From the NCBI GenBank assembly GCA_025399215.1, contig MU621420.1, positions 1-18,423 of the forward strand: a stretch of 18,423 bases of DNA, given 5' to 3'. Source of the DNA: Globomyces pollinis-pini. Lineage: Eukaryota; Chytridiomycota; Chytridiomycetes; Rhizophydiales; Globomycetaceae. Each line of letters starts with the position of its first letter. The first letter of the stretch is position 1. A program made the translations under genes and the position numbers. The notes under the pieces were generated by a model that worked only from the letters and a program-made list of their open reading frames with translations, was not told the DNA's origin and did not search any database. Shown here in pieces: positions 1-8,283 of the stretch.

Positions 1-139
1 AGAAACATCAATGACTATAATAAGCTGCACGAAATTAATGAATTGAATCATATCATTACCTCTATAGATCAACACAGACAATGTCAGTGTTCATACGCCG
101 TATTAAAGATCTTTAGGAAAGGTTGTCGATTTTTCATTC
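1..139 (+). other. Open frame at window edge, unassigned
   Basis: Frame 1 is open from base 1 to a TAA at 145-147 and would encode polar, helix-prone sequence (it begins RNINDYNKLHEINELNH). It could be the tail of an upstream gene or an upstream exon of the small gene that starts at 140. I found no GT/AG pair that joins it in frame to that gene: the phase-1 donors near 90-100 create a TGA on joining. It is reported as unresolved, not as a gene. Confidence 0.25.
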
Positions 140-569
140 ATGACTAATCCAACTGTCGATGATCTTTTAGTCTCTCTATTGTTACAAACGAAAGCGCGGT
201 ACAGTAGTATGATGGACTTGGCACAAATTAAAAAGAACAAGATGGTAATTCCATTTATTAATTATACAGTCTGCAAAAACTTTCGTTCGGTTGTTCGTGG
301 AATCCAATCCACAGTGTATTGCGCGGTTGAAGGAAGCTTTTAAACTGGAATATGAAGCGAATGAGTTACGTGTAGTGAATGAATTTATTACTCAGGTAAC
401 AAATATCAATGCATAATATGTTTAGGACAAACACAATGACTTTAAAGTCTTAAATGATCGAGTGGAACAATTAGAAACGCAATTACCTTGCATTCATGAA
501 ACATTGTACGAGCATGCGTATGCGATCAGCCAACTTGAAGATCCAGATACAAGCATGGTTTTCCCCTAA
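140..569 (+). CDS. Small hypothetical protein, 3 exons, 124 aa
   Basis: Exons are 140-244, 270-395 and 426-569, separated by introns of 25 nt (245-269) and 30 nt (396-425), both GTAA...AG. Splicing gives a 124-residue protein starting MTNPTVDDLLVSLLLQ and ending DPDTSMVFP with a TAA stop. Without splicing, both introns lead to stops. The middle and end (EAFKLEYEANELRVVNEF, then VLNDRVEQLETQL) are strongly helical and probably form a short coiled coil. I do not recognise a family. ATG 140 is the first ATG in frame, but an upstream exon in the window-edge frame cannot be excluded. It converges on the RING gene, leaving 113 bp between the two stops. Confidence 0.6.
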
Positions 570-682
570 GCGTAAATAAATGATCTGAGTTTAAGACACA
601 CCTTTTGGTAGATGGAAGTTTTTATTATTGAGTAACTTAAAATGTGCGAATAGATGAGAATAATAGTCTTAGAAATAGTTTA

Positions 683-1231
683 TTAAGACCATCTACGATA
701 TAGACGCATTTGTATCAAATCCATTTTTCGTCTTTCTAGCAATTCCTCTACTTCAATTGTCTTAAGTTGAAGAACAGATAATGCTTTGCATCCTTTTGCA
801 ATGTGGAGAGCTTTTGGAACTGGAGCTCTACAACTCGGACAAAGAGGTTGATATTCCAAAGCGCGGATCATACAATCTTCACAGCATATGAAGGAGCAGC
901 CAGCTTCGCATACTGAGATGTTCTGTGCCTTTAAGTATTCGAAGCAAATTGAGCATGCTCGAAAGAATAATTCATCTTCAAATACACAAATAGCTTTGTG
1001 GTCGTTGGTTCTGGTGAATAGCTGATCCTCTAAAGCTAAGTTAGCTAAATACCTTGGTTGGCAGTTTTGATCTACTTTTTGCATTTGTTGAACTAACATT
1101 GTATATGGCATTTTGATTGAAGATGCGTCGACAGCTACGCTTCTATGTTGCTGATATCCCCGAATCAAAGTCACTGCTTTCCATACCGTCTCGTGTCGCA
1201 AGGCCAGATCACTGATTCTGAGTTCATCCAT
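683..1231 (-). CDS. RING-type zinc finger protein (C4C4 variant), 182 aa
   Basis: Read from ATG 1231 to the stop at 683 this is a single-exon, 182-residue protein. A zinc-binding array sits at C93-x2-C96-x11-C108-x3-C112-x4-C117-x2-C120-x10-C131-x2-C134, ending in CPSCRAPVP, the usual close of a RING domain. No histidine is present, so all eight ligands are cysteine; this is the layout known from the CNOT4/NOT4 RING rather than classical C3HC4. RING domains normally recruit E2 enzymes, so an E3 ubiquitin ligase role is inferred. The N-terminal ~90 residues match nothing I recognise; the last ~25 (EVEELLERRKMDLIQMRLYRR) form a charged helix. The frame stays open upstream to 1441, but that stretch is AT-rich with a TA microsatellite, so ATG 1231 is preferred. 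An intron acceptor (TTACCTAG) just upstream means an additional 5' exon is possible. Confidence 0.75.
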   Translation of the reverse strand: MDELRISDLALRHETVWKAVTLIRGYQQHRSVAVDASSIKMPYTMLVQQMQKVDQNCQPRYLANLALEDQLFTRTNDHKAICVFEDELFFRACSICFEYLKAQNISVCEAGCSFICCEDCMIRALEYQPLCPSCRAPVPKALHIAKGCKALSVLQLKTIEVEELLERRKMDLIQMRLYRRWS

Positions 1232-1312
1232 TTGGAAAAATATCTCTAGGTAAGAATTGAAATTGAAGTAAAGAGAATTTATTTTAATAATTACATAGCC
1301 AGTAGAAATTAG

Positions 1313-1340
1313 AAACAAATATATATATATATTAATTTTA
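1313..1340. repeat. AT-rich low-complexity tract with TA run
   Basis: An AT-only stretch containing an uninterrupted (AT)n run near 1320-1332 lies between the RING start and the coiled-coil gene. It supports treating 1232-1450 as non-coding although one frame remains open through it. Confidence 0.7.
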
Positions 1341-1456
1341 TTTTGAGGTCTTGTAACTATTGAACCACTTTGTTCTTTCGTTATCAAAATGTCTCCAGAT
1401 GACACCGTAAAAGTACAAAATACTACTCTCTTATCCAACACTTGCTTGTATATCCA

Positions 1457-1924
1457 TCATCTTGGCTTGAGTTCATCAAGCTCAGCTTGAAGCATGCCAA
1501 TTGTTTGTTCACTGTCAATTGTGTAATATAAGATTGGTTTTCTTTCTCAAGAACATCAACTTCCACCTCCAATTCTTTGATTTTGACTTGTAAATCAGCT
1601 ACCATCTGTTCACTTGCACCAGTACTACTTTCATGTTGTGAATTTTCAATTTGTATTTGTGTTGACTCCAATTCTTTCTTTGCCTCTGATAACTCTTTTT
1701 CAATCGTTTGATTTTTCTCCAATGATCCAGTATGTTGTTCAGTCATATCTTCCAACTTTTGCTCAAGCTCCATGATAGCAACTCCTTGTCTATCCAAACT
1801 ATCAAACAACTCTTCACATTCTTTAGTATCTTTGAATAAGTTATTTTGATTTGCTTATAAGTTCTTCCATTCGTTTTACATCCCCTATACAGATTATAAA
1901 AAGTAAAACTTCAAATTTCTTCAT
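1457..1924 (-). pseudogene. Coiled-coil protein gene, apparently frameshifted
   Basis: The minus frame from about 1854 to 1516 encodes a clear heptad-repeat coiled coil rich in E, K, L and Q (for example MELEQKLEDMTEQHTG and KIKELEVEVDVLEKENQ). At its 3' end the coiled-coil pattern leaves this frame and continues in another one (SEQTIGMLQAELDELKPR, stop at 1457), while the original frame degrades into non-helical sequence and stops at 1423. No GT donor in the right phase explains the switch. At the 5' end the start is also uncertain: ATG 1924 (MKKFEVLLFII) can be joined by a 37-nt GT-AG intron (1891-1855), ATG 1870 needs a one-base shift in an A-run, and ATG 1773 needs nothing. The options are a decaying gene, a single-base assembly error, or an unusual intron. 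No specific function is assigned. Confidence 0.45.
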
Positions 1925-2473
1925 ACTTTCATTTTGAGATGCAAAGAAACAAAACGGCTGTCTTGACTGAACACCATAGTATAAGTGAGAAATTTAAAAA
2001 GTTTTTGAAGTCCATTATAGTGCCAGCATCATCTACCTACCAACTCCTGTCAGGTTCGAGTGGGAATCGAACCGGTGACATGAGCATGGTAGGACCGAAT
2101 CATTTGCCGTCCTCCCACCGGACATATAATTTTCTTTCAAAATTTACAATCTATTATGAACTGATAGTTTACGAATAAACATAATGAATATCTGAGTATT
2201 CCATAATATATCTGGGTAACAATAATAATATGTATGAATATATAAAATAACCTAACACAACTTTACTATATAGGTATAATATGATGATAAATTAATGTTC
2301 TAATAAATAGAAAACTCATTACTTGATTGTATATTTGTAGAGATGTGTTGGTTAAATAGAATACTTCGAACCAACTAGAACTTAAACAGTGCTTATTTAT
2401 ATGTAGTGTGACAGGACATGGTTTTCTTGAGACGCGTAATAGACTCTGATTCCAAATTATATTTTTGCCTTTC
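1925..2473. other. Intergenic region, no convincing gene
   Basis: Short open frames on both strands (1939-2178 plus, 2266-2475 minus) show no domain, no helix periodicity and no splice-linked extension, so I do not call them. The region holds the hairpin described separately and then a strongly AT-rich stretch (2160-2290) that presumably carries the GPCR promoter. Confidence 0.6.
2036..2093. repeat. 58-nt imperfect inverted repeat with pol III B-box-like core
   Basis: The arms are CCTACCA/TGGTAGG, CTC/GAG, TGTCA/TGACA and GGTTCGA/TCGAACC around a 7-nt loop (GTGGGAA), with only small mismatches and bulges. On the minus strand the centre reads GGTTCGATTCC, an exact match to the tRNA B-box consensus GGTTCGANTCC, and 20-30 nt upstream is an A-box-like CGGCAAATGATTCGG. 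A normal cloverleaf does not form: the 5' side of the T-stem does not pair with the 3' side. It could be a tRNA-derived element, a decayed tRNA half with an inverted copy, or a chance palindrome. Confidence 0.6.
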
Positions 2474-3478
2474 ATGGTTAACCTTATCGACTTTCCAGCA
2501 TTTCAAGCTCTTCAATTCCAGATATTATACATACAAATATTTGGTTCATTTATATCATTTCTTTTAAATATTTTGTGGATAAAATTGTTAATATCACATC
2601 AACGAGTCTTTGATTTATTTCCATACAGTGCTGCGGCAGCTGATACACTACGTTCAATCAGTAGCATAGTATTTGGATTAATACACGCAACGAATGGATC
2701 TTATTCTACTGGATTTGTTGGATGCCAGATTGATGGTTATATAACAATCACCACTGCGTCTATCTCAACAATGTCACTATTGTGTTTAATTTTGGATCCA
2801 TTACTGATAGTTGTTTTTAGGAAATCAAGATTGACTACTCAAATGAGAATGATGATTTTATCTAATTTATGGACTGGTATTCCGATACTTTCATTGATTC
2901 CAATTGTAACGGATGGTGCTAAATATCATATCCATCAAACTGGGACTTATTGTATGATATGTTTTACATGTTTACAGAATTATTGGAATGTGATTGTTGT
3001 GTATCTTACAATGGGAGGATTATTATCTGTCCCTATTGGTATGCTAATAACTTTTTCCTTGACTTATTACATTATAACCAAAAGAGCTAATTCTAGTGGT
3101 GGAGCAACTTCCGTTGAAGAAATTCAACGCGAATTGATTAAAAGGGGATTAACCATTACCATTTTTCACGCTTTAGCTTGGTTTCCTAGTTTGGCTGCAA
3201 TGATTTCAACAATGCATGGACATTATGATAGTCAATCAATGGTATATTTGGATATTGTTGCTCAATTAACTGGTATCTTTGCATTATCTATCAATCCCAT
3301 CATTTTCTTTTATTTGGAAGGTCATGCACTCAAAATGTTCAAGAAGTTTCAATTAAATTCAAGTTTTTATAAACTATCCTCAAAGAGCGTAAAAAGTTCC
3401 AAAGGATCAAATCAAGTGAATGTGTTTAATCCAAATACCACCGAAGATTTGGCCGTTACCAGAATTATTCCAAAATGA
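2474..3478 (+). CDS. Rhodopsin-like seven-transmembrane receptor (GPCR), 334 aa
   Basis: This intronless gene starts at ATG 2474 and encodes seven hydrophobic segments, roughly residues 13-40, 49-72, 84-112, 125-146, 170-202, 226-246 and 257-281. Class A signatures are present in degenerate form: C84 at the top of TM3 and C160 in the second extracellular loop (the usual disulphide), D108-P-L where DRY is expected, W133 in TM4, A235-W-F-P in TM6 (CWxP position), and N274-P-I-I-F-F-Y at the TM7 NPxxY site. No lysine lies six residues before N274, so it is not a retinal opsin. The cytoplasmic tail (about 285-334) is Ser/Lys-rich, as expected for a phosphorylated tail. Plasma-membrane signalling through a heterotrimeric G protein is inferred from the family; the ligand is unknown. 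It converges on the lipase gene, with 79 bp between stops. Confidence 0.8.
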   Translation: MVNLIDFPAFQALQFQILYIQIFGSFISFLLNILWIKLLISHQRVFDLFPYSAAAADTLRSISSIVFGLIHATNGSYSTGFVGCQIDGYITITTASISTMSLLCLILDPLLIVVFRKSRLTTQMRMMILSNLWTGIPILSLIPIVTDGAKYHIHQTGTYCMICFTCLQNYWNVIVVYLTMGGLLSVPIGMLITFSLTYYIITKRANSSGGATSVEEIQRELIKRGLTITIFHALAWFPSLAAMISTMHGHYDSQSMVYLDIVAQLTGIFALSINPIIFFYLEGHALKMFKKFQLNSSFYKLSSKSVKSSKGSNQVNVFNPNTTEDLAVTRIIPK

Positions 3479-3557
3479 ACATAATGAATGGGATACCATT
3501 AGAGAATTTTGAAATATAAAATAACAAAGAATAACTTGATGGAAATCTTTATTATAG

Positions 3558-4751
3558 CTATAAAATAAAAATCTCTTTAGCAAGGTATTGTAAAACATCA
3601 GAGTGAGTTCCATTAACACTTGGTCTACGTACAACTATAGCAGCATGAGAATTGAAAGCATTAATCTTCACATTAACTTTAATCCAATTCAATTGATTCA
3701 ATTGGAATATAATTTGCTTTCGGAGATTGGATTTTTCATCCTTGTGATTGATACTTTGACGGCCTTCTGGAATAACTTCCTCCCCTCCATCCGTTTCTTC
3801 CATTCCAACATCTTCATTTTCTATTTCCTTAGACATTGAGATATTCGTATCATAACTTTTTATCCAATCGTTTTGTAATTTAAGTTGAGATTGTTTGTAT
3901 CTTGCTGATAAAGCAAAATAACTTAGAATAGACGTCCCAATAGGTAACCAAATCGTCAATAAGATTGGCAAGTAAACAGCTTTAACATAATCTGAAGTAC
4001 TCCAGGGTATCGGTTCCTTTTCACGGGTAGTATCGACTTTAACAATGCTAGGATATTTTTCGTCAATGACTTGAGCTTCATATCGCCTAGAATGTAAACT
4101 ATCTATAAAATATACCTATAATCATTTATATATGATATTGAGCCAGTTGTATAACTGACTGAACGATCGTACTGAGTATTGGCAAAGCAAACACGTTGTT
4201 GAAATAATTCCAACCCTTTATAGAAATCATATTTTGGGCTAGATAAAACATCCAAGAGTGGTCGTTCATGTAAAAACCGATCGTTTAAGGTGAATTGATC
4301 ACCAACTCGAACCAAAAAAGTAGCTTGTAGAGAATTAAATACTCTGGTGGAAACTAAATGTGGAGGTTTTAAAGTACCCACATGAGGGGTAGCCAAAGAA
4401 ATGAATTGTATAGGTTTGACTTTCGAGAAGAATCCTTCCGAATATAATTTACCAATGGCATATCTGTAATGAGCTTTTATAAAATACATACCTTAAAATC
4501 AAACCACCTAAAGAGTAACCGATAAAAGATATCCTATCGACAGCAGGAATATCCACTAGAAACTGATGAATATCAGACACTACTCGTTGTCCACAAACGT
4601 CAATACCATCATATGTGAGTGAACCACTTGATGATTGAATATTTAAAAACAGCAATTGAGCATCTGAATGACAATCCTTTAAATGATTGATAACTGACTG
4701 CAAATGGTCAGGATTTCCCCAAAGTCCATGATGTAAAACCACTAAATGCAT
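3558..4751 (-). CDS. ROG1/LPL1-like serine esterase (DUF676 lipase), 3 exons, 378 aa
   Basis: Exons are 4751-4492, 4463-4116 and 4086-3558; introns are 28 nt (4464-4491) and 29 nt (4087-4115). The protein opens directly into the alpha/beta-hydrolase core (LVVLHHGLWGNP, the oxyanion loop), with the nucleophile elbow G-Y-S80-L-G-G and a C-terminal strand-turn with H364 in NGTHSDVL as the likely catalytic histidine; the first intron splits the codon two residues after the third GLIL strand. This order and length match the fungal DUF676 lipases (yeast ROG1 and LPL1 are relatives), which cleave acyl chains from mono- or phosphoglycerides. A hydrophobic segment around residues 240-262 (LPILLTIWLPIG) probably anchors it to a membrane or lipid droplet. 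An acidic linker near residues 285-305 follows. Its 5' end is divergent from the epimerase gene. Confidence 0.88.
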
Positions 4752-4869
4752 TTGTTTGGAGTGGAAAAATGACGGTGGAATTTCAATTTTACCATTGAAT
4801 AGGCTTTCAATTGAAGGGAACTTTGTACTTTGTCACTAAGATCCTTATAGATGTACTAAATCCAATACA

Positions 4870-4989
4870 ATGATGGTTTGGATACTGGATTTACTTGGTC
4901 CCATTACTTTGGTAACTTACCTAATTTTCAAGATTTTAATTAAACTCAAAGGGCTTTTAATTTCATTGTTTTGGATACAAATTCTTTGA
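4870..4989 (+). CDS. Short hydrophobic ORF just upstream of the epimerase (possible uORF), 39 aa
   Basis: ATG 4870 opens a 39-codon frame (MMVWILDLLGPITLV...) ending in TGA at 4987-4989, only two bases before the epimerase ATG at 4992. It is almost entirely hydrophobic apart from a few lysines, like one or two membrane helices. It may act as a translated upstream ORF, or may be chance in the AT-rich leader. There is no homology evidence. Confidence 0.25.
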   Translation: MMVWILDLLGPITLVTYLIFKILIKLKGLLISLFWIQIL

Positions 4990-4991
4990 AA

Positions 4992-6309
4992 ATGAAAGCA
5001 TCAGTACAACTAACACCACCAAAGAACTCTACTGGAGTCAGTCAAATCGTACATAATAATCAAGCATCAGAACCAATCACTGCATATTGTTTATCTAATG
5101 GTCCAACTACTGCTACTATCTTAAACTATGGTGCAACATTATCAAAGTTCACCATCAACAATATTGATGTTCTTTTAGGTTTCGATGATGTGTTTGATTA
5201 TACAAAATCTCATCCTATGTTTGGTGTCATTGTAGGTCGTACCTGTAATCGGTATCATACTTCAATAAATAACAATTCTATAGGTAACATTTCATATGTT
5301 TGATTATTACAGAATTGGAAATGGTCAGTTTGAATTAAATGGAACAACGTACAATTTACCTATAAATAATGGTCCTAATTCATTACATGGAGGACTTGTT
5401 GGTTTGGATAAACATTACTGGGATTCTAAAATCTTATCACAAAACCCACCTGCTGTTGTTTTTACTACTCAATCAAAGCACTTAGATCAAGGGTATCCAG
5501 GTACTAAATGTGAAAACTAATAAATGTATATAGGTACCAGATTTAAACTTACTAATCCCTATTAAGGAACCATTGAAGTGGCCATTACATATACTTTACT
5601 AAATGGTGATTTATCTATTGATGCTGTTGCGAAATTAATTGGCAACGAGGTTGATGAAACAGTCATCAATATTACATCTCATCCTTATTTTAATTTATCT
5701 GGAGGTATTTCACCTACAGTTGAAGATAATGAAATTCAATTCCATCACGTCACTGGTACTTTAAAAGTTAATTCTACTCAAATTCCAACTGGTGAAGTTT
5801 TGACAACCTCAACTAATCCGGAAATGTTCTTTAACGAACCAGCAACATTTGGAAGTCGGTTACCTTTAGTTCAACAATTTCGTGGTATTTGATTTTTCAC
5901 AATCAATATTAACAATCCAGGTATTCAATTACAATTTCTAACATTTTAAAAAAGGGTTTGATCATTTTTATCTAGTTGATTCACATTTACAAACTCAAAG
6001 TGGATGTGTATCGGTCAAAGATCCTCATACCAAAATTGAATTACGTGTTTTAACAGATGCATGTGGATTTCAATTATATACTGGTAATTGGTTAGAAAAC
6101 ATAACTTCAAAAAAATCACATCCTTGTGGAATATATAACAATTATTCTGGATTTTGTATTGGTAAAGTCTTTTAAAGATCACTTATTGGTTAGAACCATC
6201 TCAACCACCTGATGCAATCAATTTACCAGCTTTCCGTCAATCAGTGATATTAAAGAAAGGTGAAGAGTGGAAACAAAAAATCGTTTATCGTTTGTTACAA
6301 AATGAATAA
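4992..6309 (+). CDS. Aldose 1-epimerase (mutarotase), 362 aa, with tandem introns
   Basis: The enzyme interconverts alpha and beta anomers of hexoses such as galactose in the cytosol. Exons are 4992-5251, 5313-5500, 5567-5884, 5955-6161 and 6194-6309, totalling 1089 nt with consistent phases. Family motifs appear in order: N-Y-G-A-T-L near the N terminus, V-G-R-T-C-N-R then I-G-N-G-Q-F, N-S-L-H112-G-G, T-S-H188-P-Y-F-N-L-S-G (catalytic acid histidine), G-F-D-H, and G-F-C-I-E325-P-S-Q-P-P-D (catalytic base glutamate). The length fits the family (about 340-360). Three of the four gaps are 61, 66 and 70 nt and each splits at AG|GT into two minimal introns; removing only one member of any pair gives an early stop. 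The last gap is a single 32-nt intron (6162-6193). ATG 4992 gives the normal N terminus. Confidence 0.93.
5252..5312 (+). other. Tandem intron pair 1 of the epimerase (32+29 nt)
   Basis: Intron A is 5252-5283 (starts GTATCATAC, ends TCTATAG). Intron B is 5284-5312 (starts GTAACATTT, ends ATTACAG). Nothing lies between them. Joining 5251 to 5313 rebuilds the motif GRTCNR-IGNGQF. Removing only A gives CGG-TAA, an immediate stop. Confidence 0.85.
5501..5566 (+). other. Tandem intron pair 2 of the epimerase (33+33 nt)
   Basis: Intron A is 5501-5533 and intron B is 5534-5566; both start GTAC and both contain ACTAAT as a candidate branch site. Joining 5500 to 5567 gives QGYPG-TIEVAITY, the expected family reading. 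If either is kept the frame hits a stop. Confidence 0.85.
5885..5954 (+). other. Tandem intron pair 3 of the epimerase (36+34 nt)
   Basis: Intron A is 5885-5920 (ends AACAATCCAG) and intron B is 5921-5954 (contains TTCTAAC, ends AAAAAAG); both start GTATT. Joining 5884 to 5955 gives QQFRG-FDHFYLVD, which contains the family's G-x-D-H. Removing only A leaves a stop inside B. Confidence 0.83.
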
Positions 6310-6426
6310 AATCATACAATTTATTCACACTTGGTTTATATCTCAACTTTTGAGCAGTTTTATGTTATCCGAGTTTTTCAATATACAAAATATTACTAGG
6401 ATGCTTATTGTATCTATTTAGAATTA

Positions 6427-7971
6427 TCATTTAACAGTTTGTATAAACTTTCTATAGATATACACGAATGCAAGTATAATCATGATTCGTTTACTACAAC
6501 GTCGCGATATTAATAATGCCATCCATTCTTGAATCCATTTCCAAAAAGAATTTGTATTTTTTTGTATTTCAGAAACATATTTTGGTTTCTGGTTCTTTAT
6601 TTCATTGCTGATGGTTTCTTTTGAGGTGATAGTTTCAATCTTTGGTTGAGTGATTGCTTGTTTAGATGTTTGTACAACTGTTTCTGTTTCTATTAAATCA
6701 ACTTCATTCCCAATATATGACATTTTCAAATTGGAAAGGTTTGAAAAGGATTTGGTTCGTTTGGCGATTTTGCTTAAAGAAGTAGAACTTAACGTTCTCG
6801 TAAAGCCAGTTCCAGTCATGACAGATTGTGAATATAATATGGATTGTAAATCTGCTGCTGATCGAACTCTTGGAGGTAGATCTTTTGCATTATAATATAC
6901 ATCTCCTTCGTATTGGTAACCATCATCTGAATATGAAATTGGACTCGCTCTATTAAATTCAGCGGAAAGTAAGGAGGGTTTAGAAGATGGTACTCCATAT
7001 GATTGAATAATGGGACAAATTGCTGGTGATATTGGATATAATGTATCTAATCCGCCGTACACTAACAGTTTAACTAAAAATTAATTTACTTGTGGGTATA
7101 TTGTCTATTGGTATAAAATTGATCATGTCTTCTGTGCTAATAAATTGCAGTTTGCCTTTTGCTTCTGTAGACATAGCCGTCCTTAATACTCCCCAAATAC
7201 CAGCATGTAACCAACCGTAATTCAAGACAATTGCCTGACCAATCAACTGAGGGTATTGATTTCGAAATATTTCATATATAAGAGGTATTAAACTATAATC
7301 CTGATATATGAGAATCAAAAACAATACCATGTTAGAAACGCCAAAATCTTTCAAATCTACTACAACCAGAGCTTGTGATGTGAGTTCATCATGAGAGTCC
7401 TTGTCCTTGTGTAATGCATAAACCCATCTCCTTAAAATTTCAAGACAAAAAACAACCTAAAGGTACGAATAAACAACAATCAAATTACCGTTTTTTGAAT
7501 GATTTGAGTTGCATTTTCTACATTTGGATTATAGAGATTTGGTTGAACATAAATGACAGGTCTCCCATTCAAATCCAATTTAAAAAACCTAAATAGACCA
7601 TTTTCCAAGTGTTTTAAAATATCTGGATCTATAGTATTGATATCTAATGAATAGATATGATGATTTATTCTCCAGTCAATATGACCACTAAACAACGTTA
7701 TAGACTCATCAAATACATGATATGAGATACTGTTTGTTGTAAATCAAACTTGTTTTTCTTCAAGAATCGAAATAAGAGAGCTTTTTGATTAGCAATTGAA
7801 TTACAAAAATACATTCATCTCGTACTATATCCTGACAATCTCTGAAATTAACAGCTAGTGAAATCTGTTGAGTTTCTTGCAAGGTAGAGTTCAGACAGTC
7901 TTGTAGATTTTTAACTCCATTCATTGATTTCAAAGGTTGATCAAAATGAAGCAAGAAATTCTCATCAAATT
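6427..7971 (-). CDS. CRAL-TRIO (Sec14-like) lipid-binding protein with C-terminal membrane anchor; 5' end unresolved
   Basis: Supported exons are 7971-7813, 7780-7717, 7687-7489, 7456-7328, 7300-7090 and 7061-6427, with introns of 32, 29, 32, 27 and 28 nt; phases agree throughout and give at least 464 residues. The CRAL-TRIO N-terminal helix pair is seen in DESLLFRFLKKNKFDLQQTV, and the lipid-binding domain in NGRPVIYVQPNLYNP, VVVDLKDFGVSNM, IFRNQYPQLIGQAIVLN and GKLQFISTEDMINFIP. After it comes a Ser/Thr-rich linker and a final hydrophobic helix (IMIILAFVYIYRKF) with flanking basics, so it is probably tail-anchored to ER or another organelle membrane. Family members move or present phosphoinositides and other lipids between membranes. 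The first coding exon or exons, between about 7972 and 8213, could not be joined uniquely; the best start candidate is ATG 8213 (MPGTSFSSMTHY). It converges on the epimerase (117 bp gap). Confidence 0.85.
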
Positions 7972-8283
7972 CTTACACTAAAAACAACAGACAAGAAGAC
8001 TATGGAACTCAGATTAACGTCACTTGATAGGTTGTTGGATACTCATACTTACTATTGGATGTTAGTTTCTCCAAATTTCCAATTCAATCATTGTCAATTG
8101 ATCGACCTACCTTACGAGAATATCAACAAAATCAAACAAAAAACTATCAATTCAATGTTAGATGTGGGTCCATTGCAATAATGAGTCATGGAACTAAAAG
8201 ATGTACCTGGCATTAGCGTGGATACTTGACCATATCAAACAACAGTTCCCTTCCATACATTATTTTTAAAGTTCATACCAACA
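7972..8283. other. Divergent region between CRAL-TRIO gene and kinase; holds the unresolved 5' exon(s)
   Basis: On the minus strand ATG 8213 opens MPGTSFSSMTHYCNGPTSN..., and several strong donors (GTAAG at two places, GTAGG, GTTTG) and acceptors follow before the acceptor TGTAAG that must precede exon 7971. More than one combination of tiny introns keeps the frame, so I do not choose. An 85-codon plus-strand frame here (7924-8181) has no ATG at its start and no domain, and is treated as chance. The kinase promoter must also lie here. Confidence 0.45.

Noticed and set aside
2060..2125. Canonical tRNA gene on the minus strand
   Set aside because: The B-box and part of an A-box are present, but the T-stem does not pair and the acceptor arms do not fit a normal-length tRNA.
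1939..2178. Plus-strand open frame of 79 codons over the hairpin
   Set aside because: Its middle is the inverted repeat itself, its composition is not protein-like and no domain is seen.
2266..2475. Minus-strand open frame of 69 codons before the GPCR
   Set aside because: AT-rich, starts at the GPCR ATG region on the opposite strand, with no motif or splice-linked extension.
3603..3839. Plus-strand open frame opposite lipase exon 3
   Set aside because: It is antisense to a well-supported lipase C terminus and has no independent signal.
7924..8181. Plus-strand open frame of 85 codons
   Set aside because: It has no ATG at its start and partly overlaps, on the opposite strand, the certain CRAL-TRIO exon at 7971-7813.
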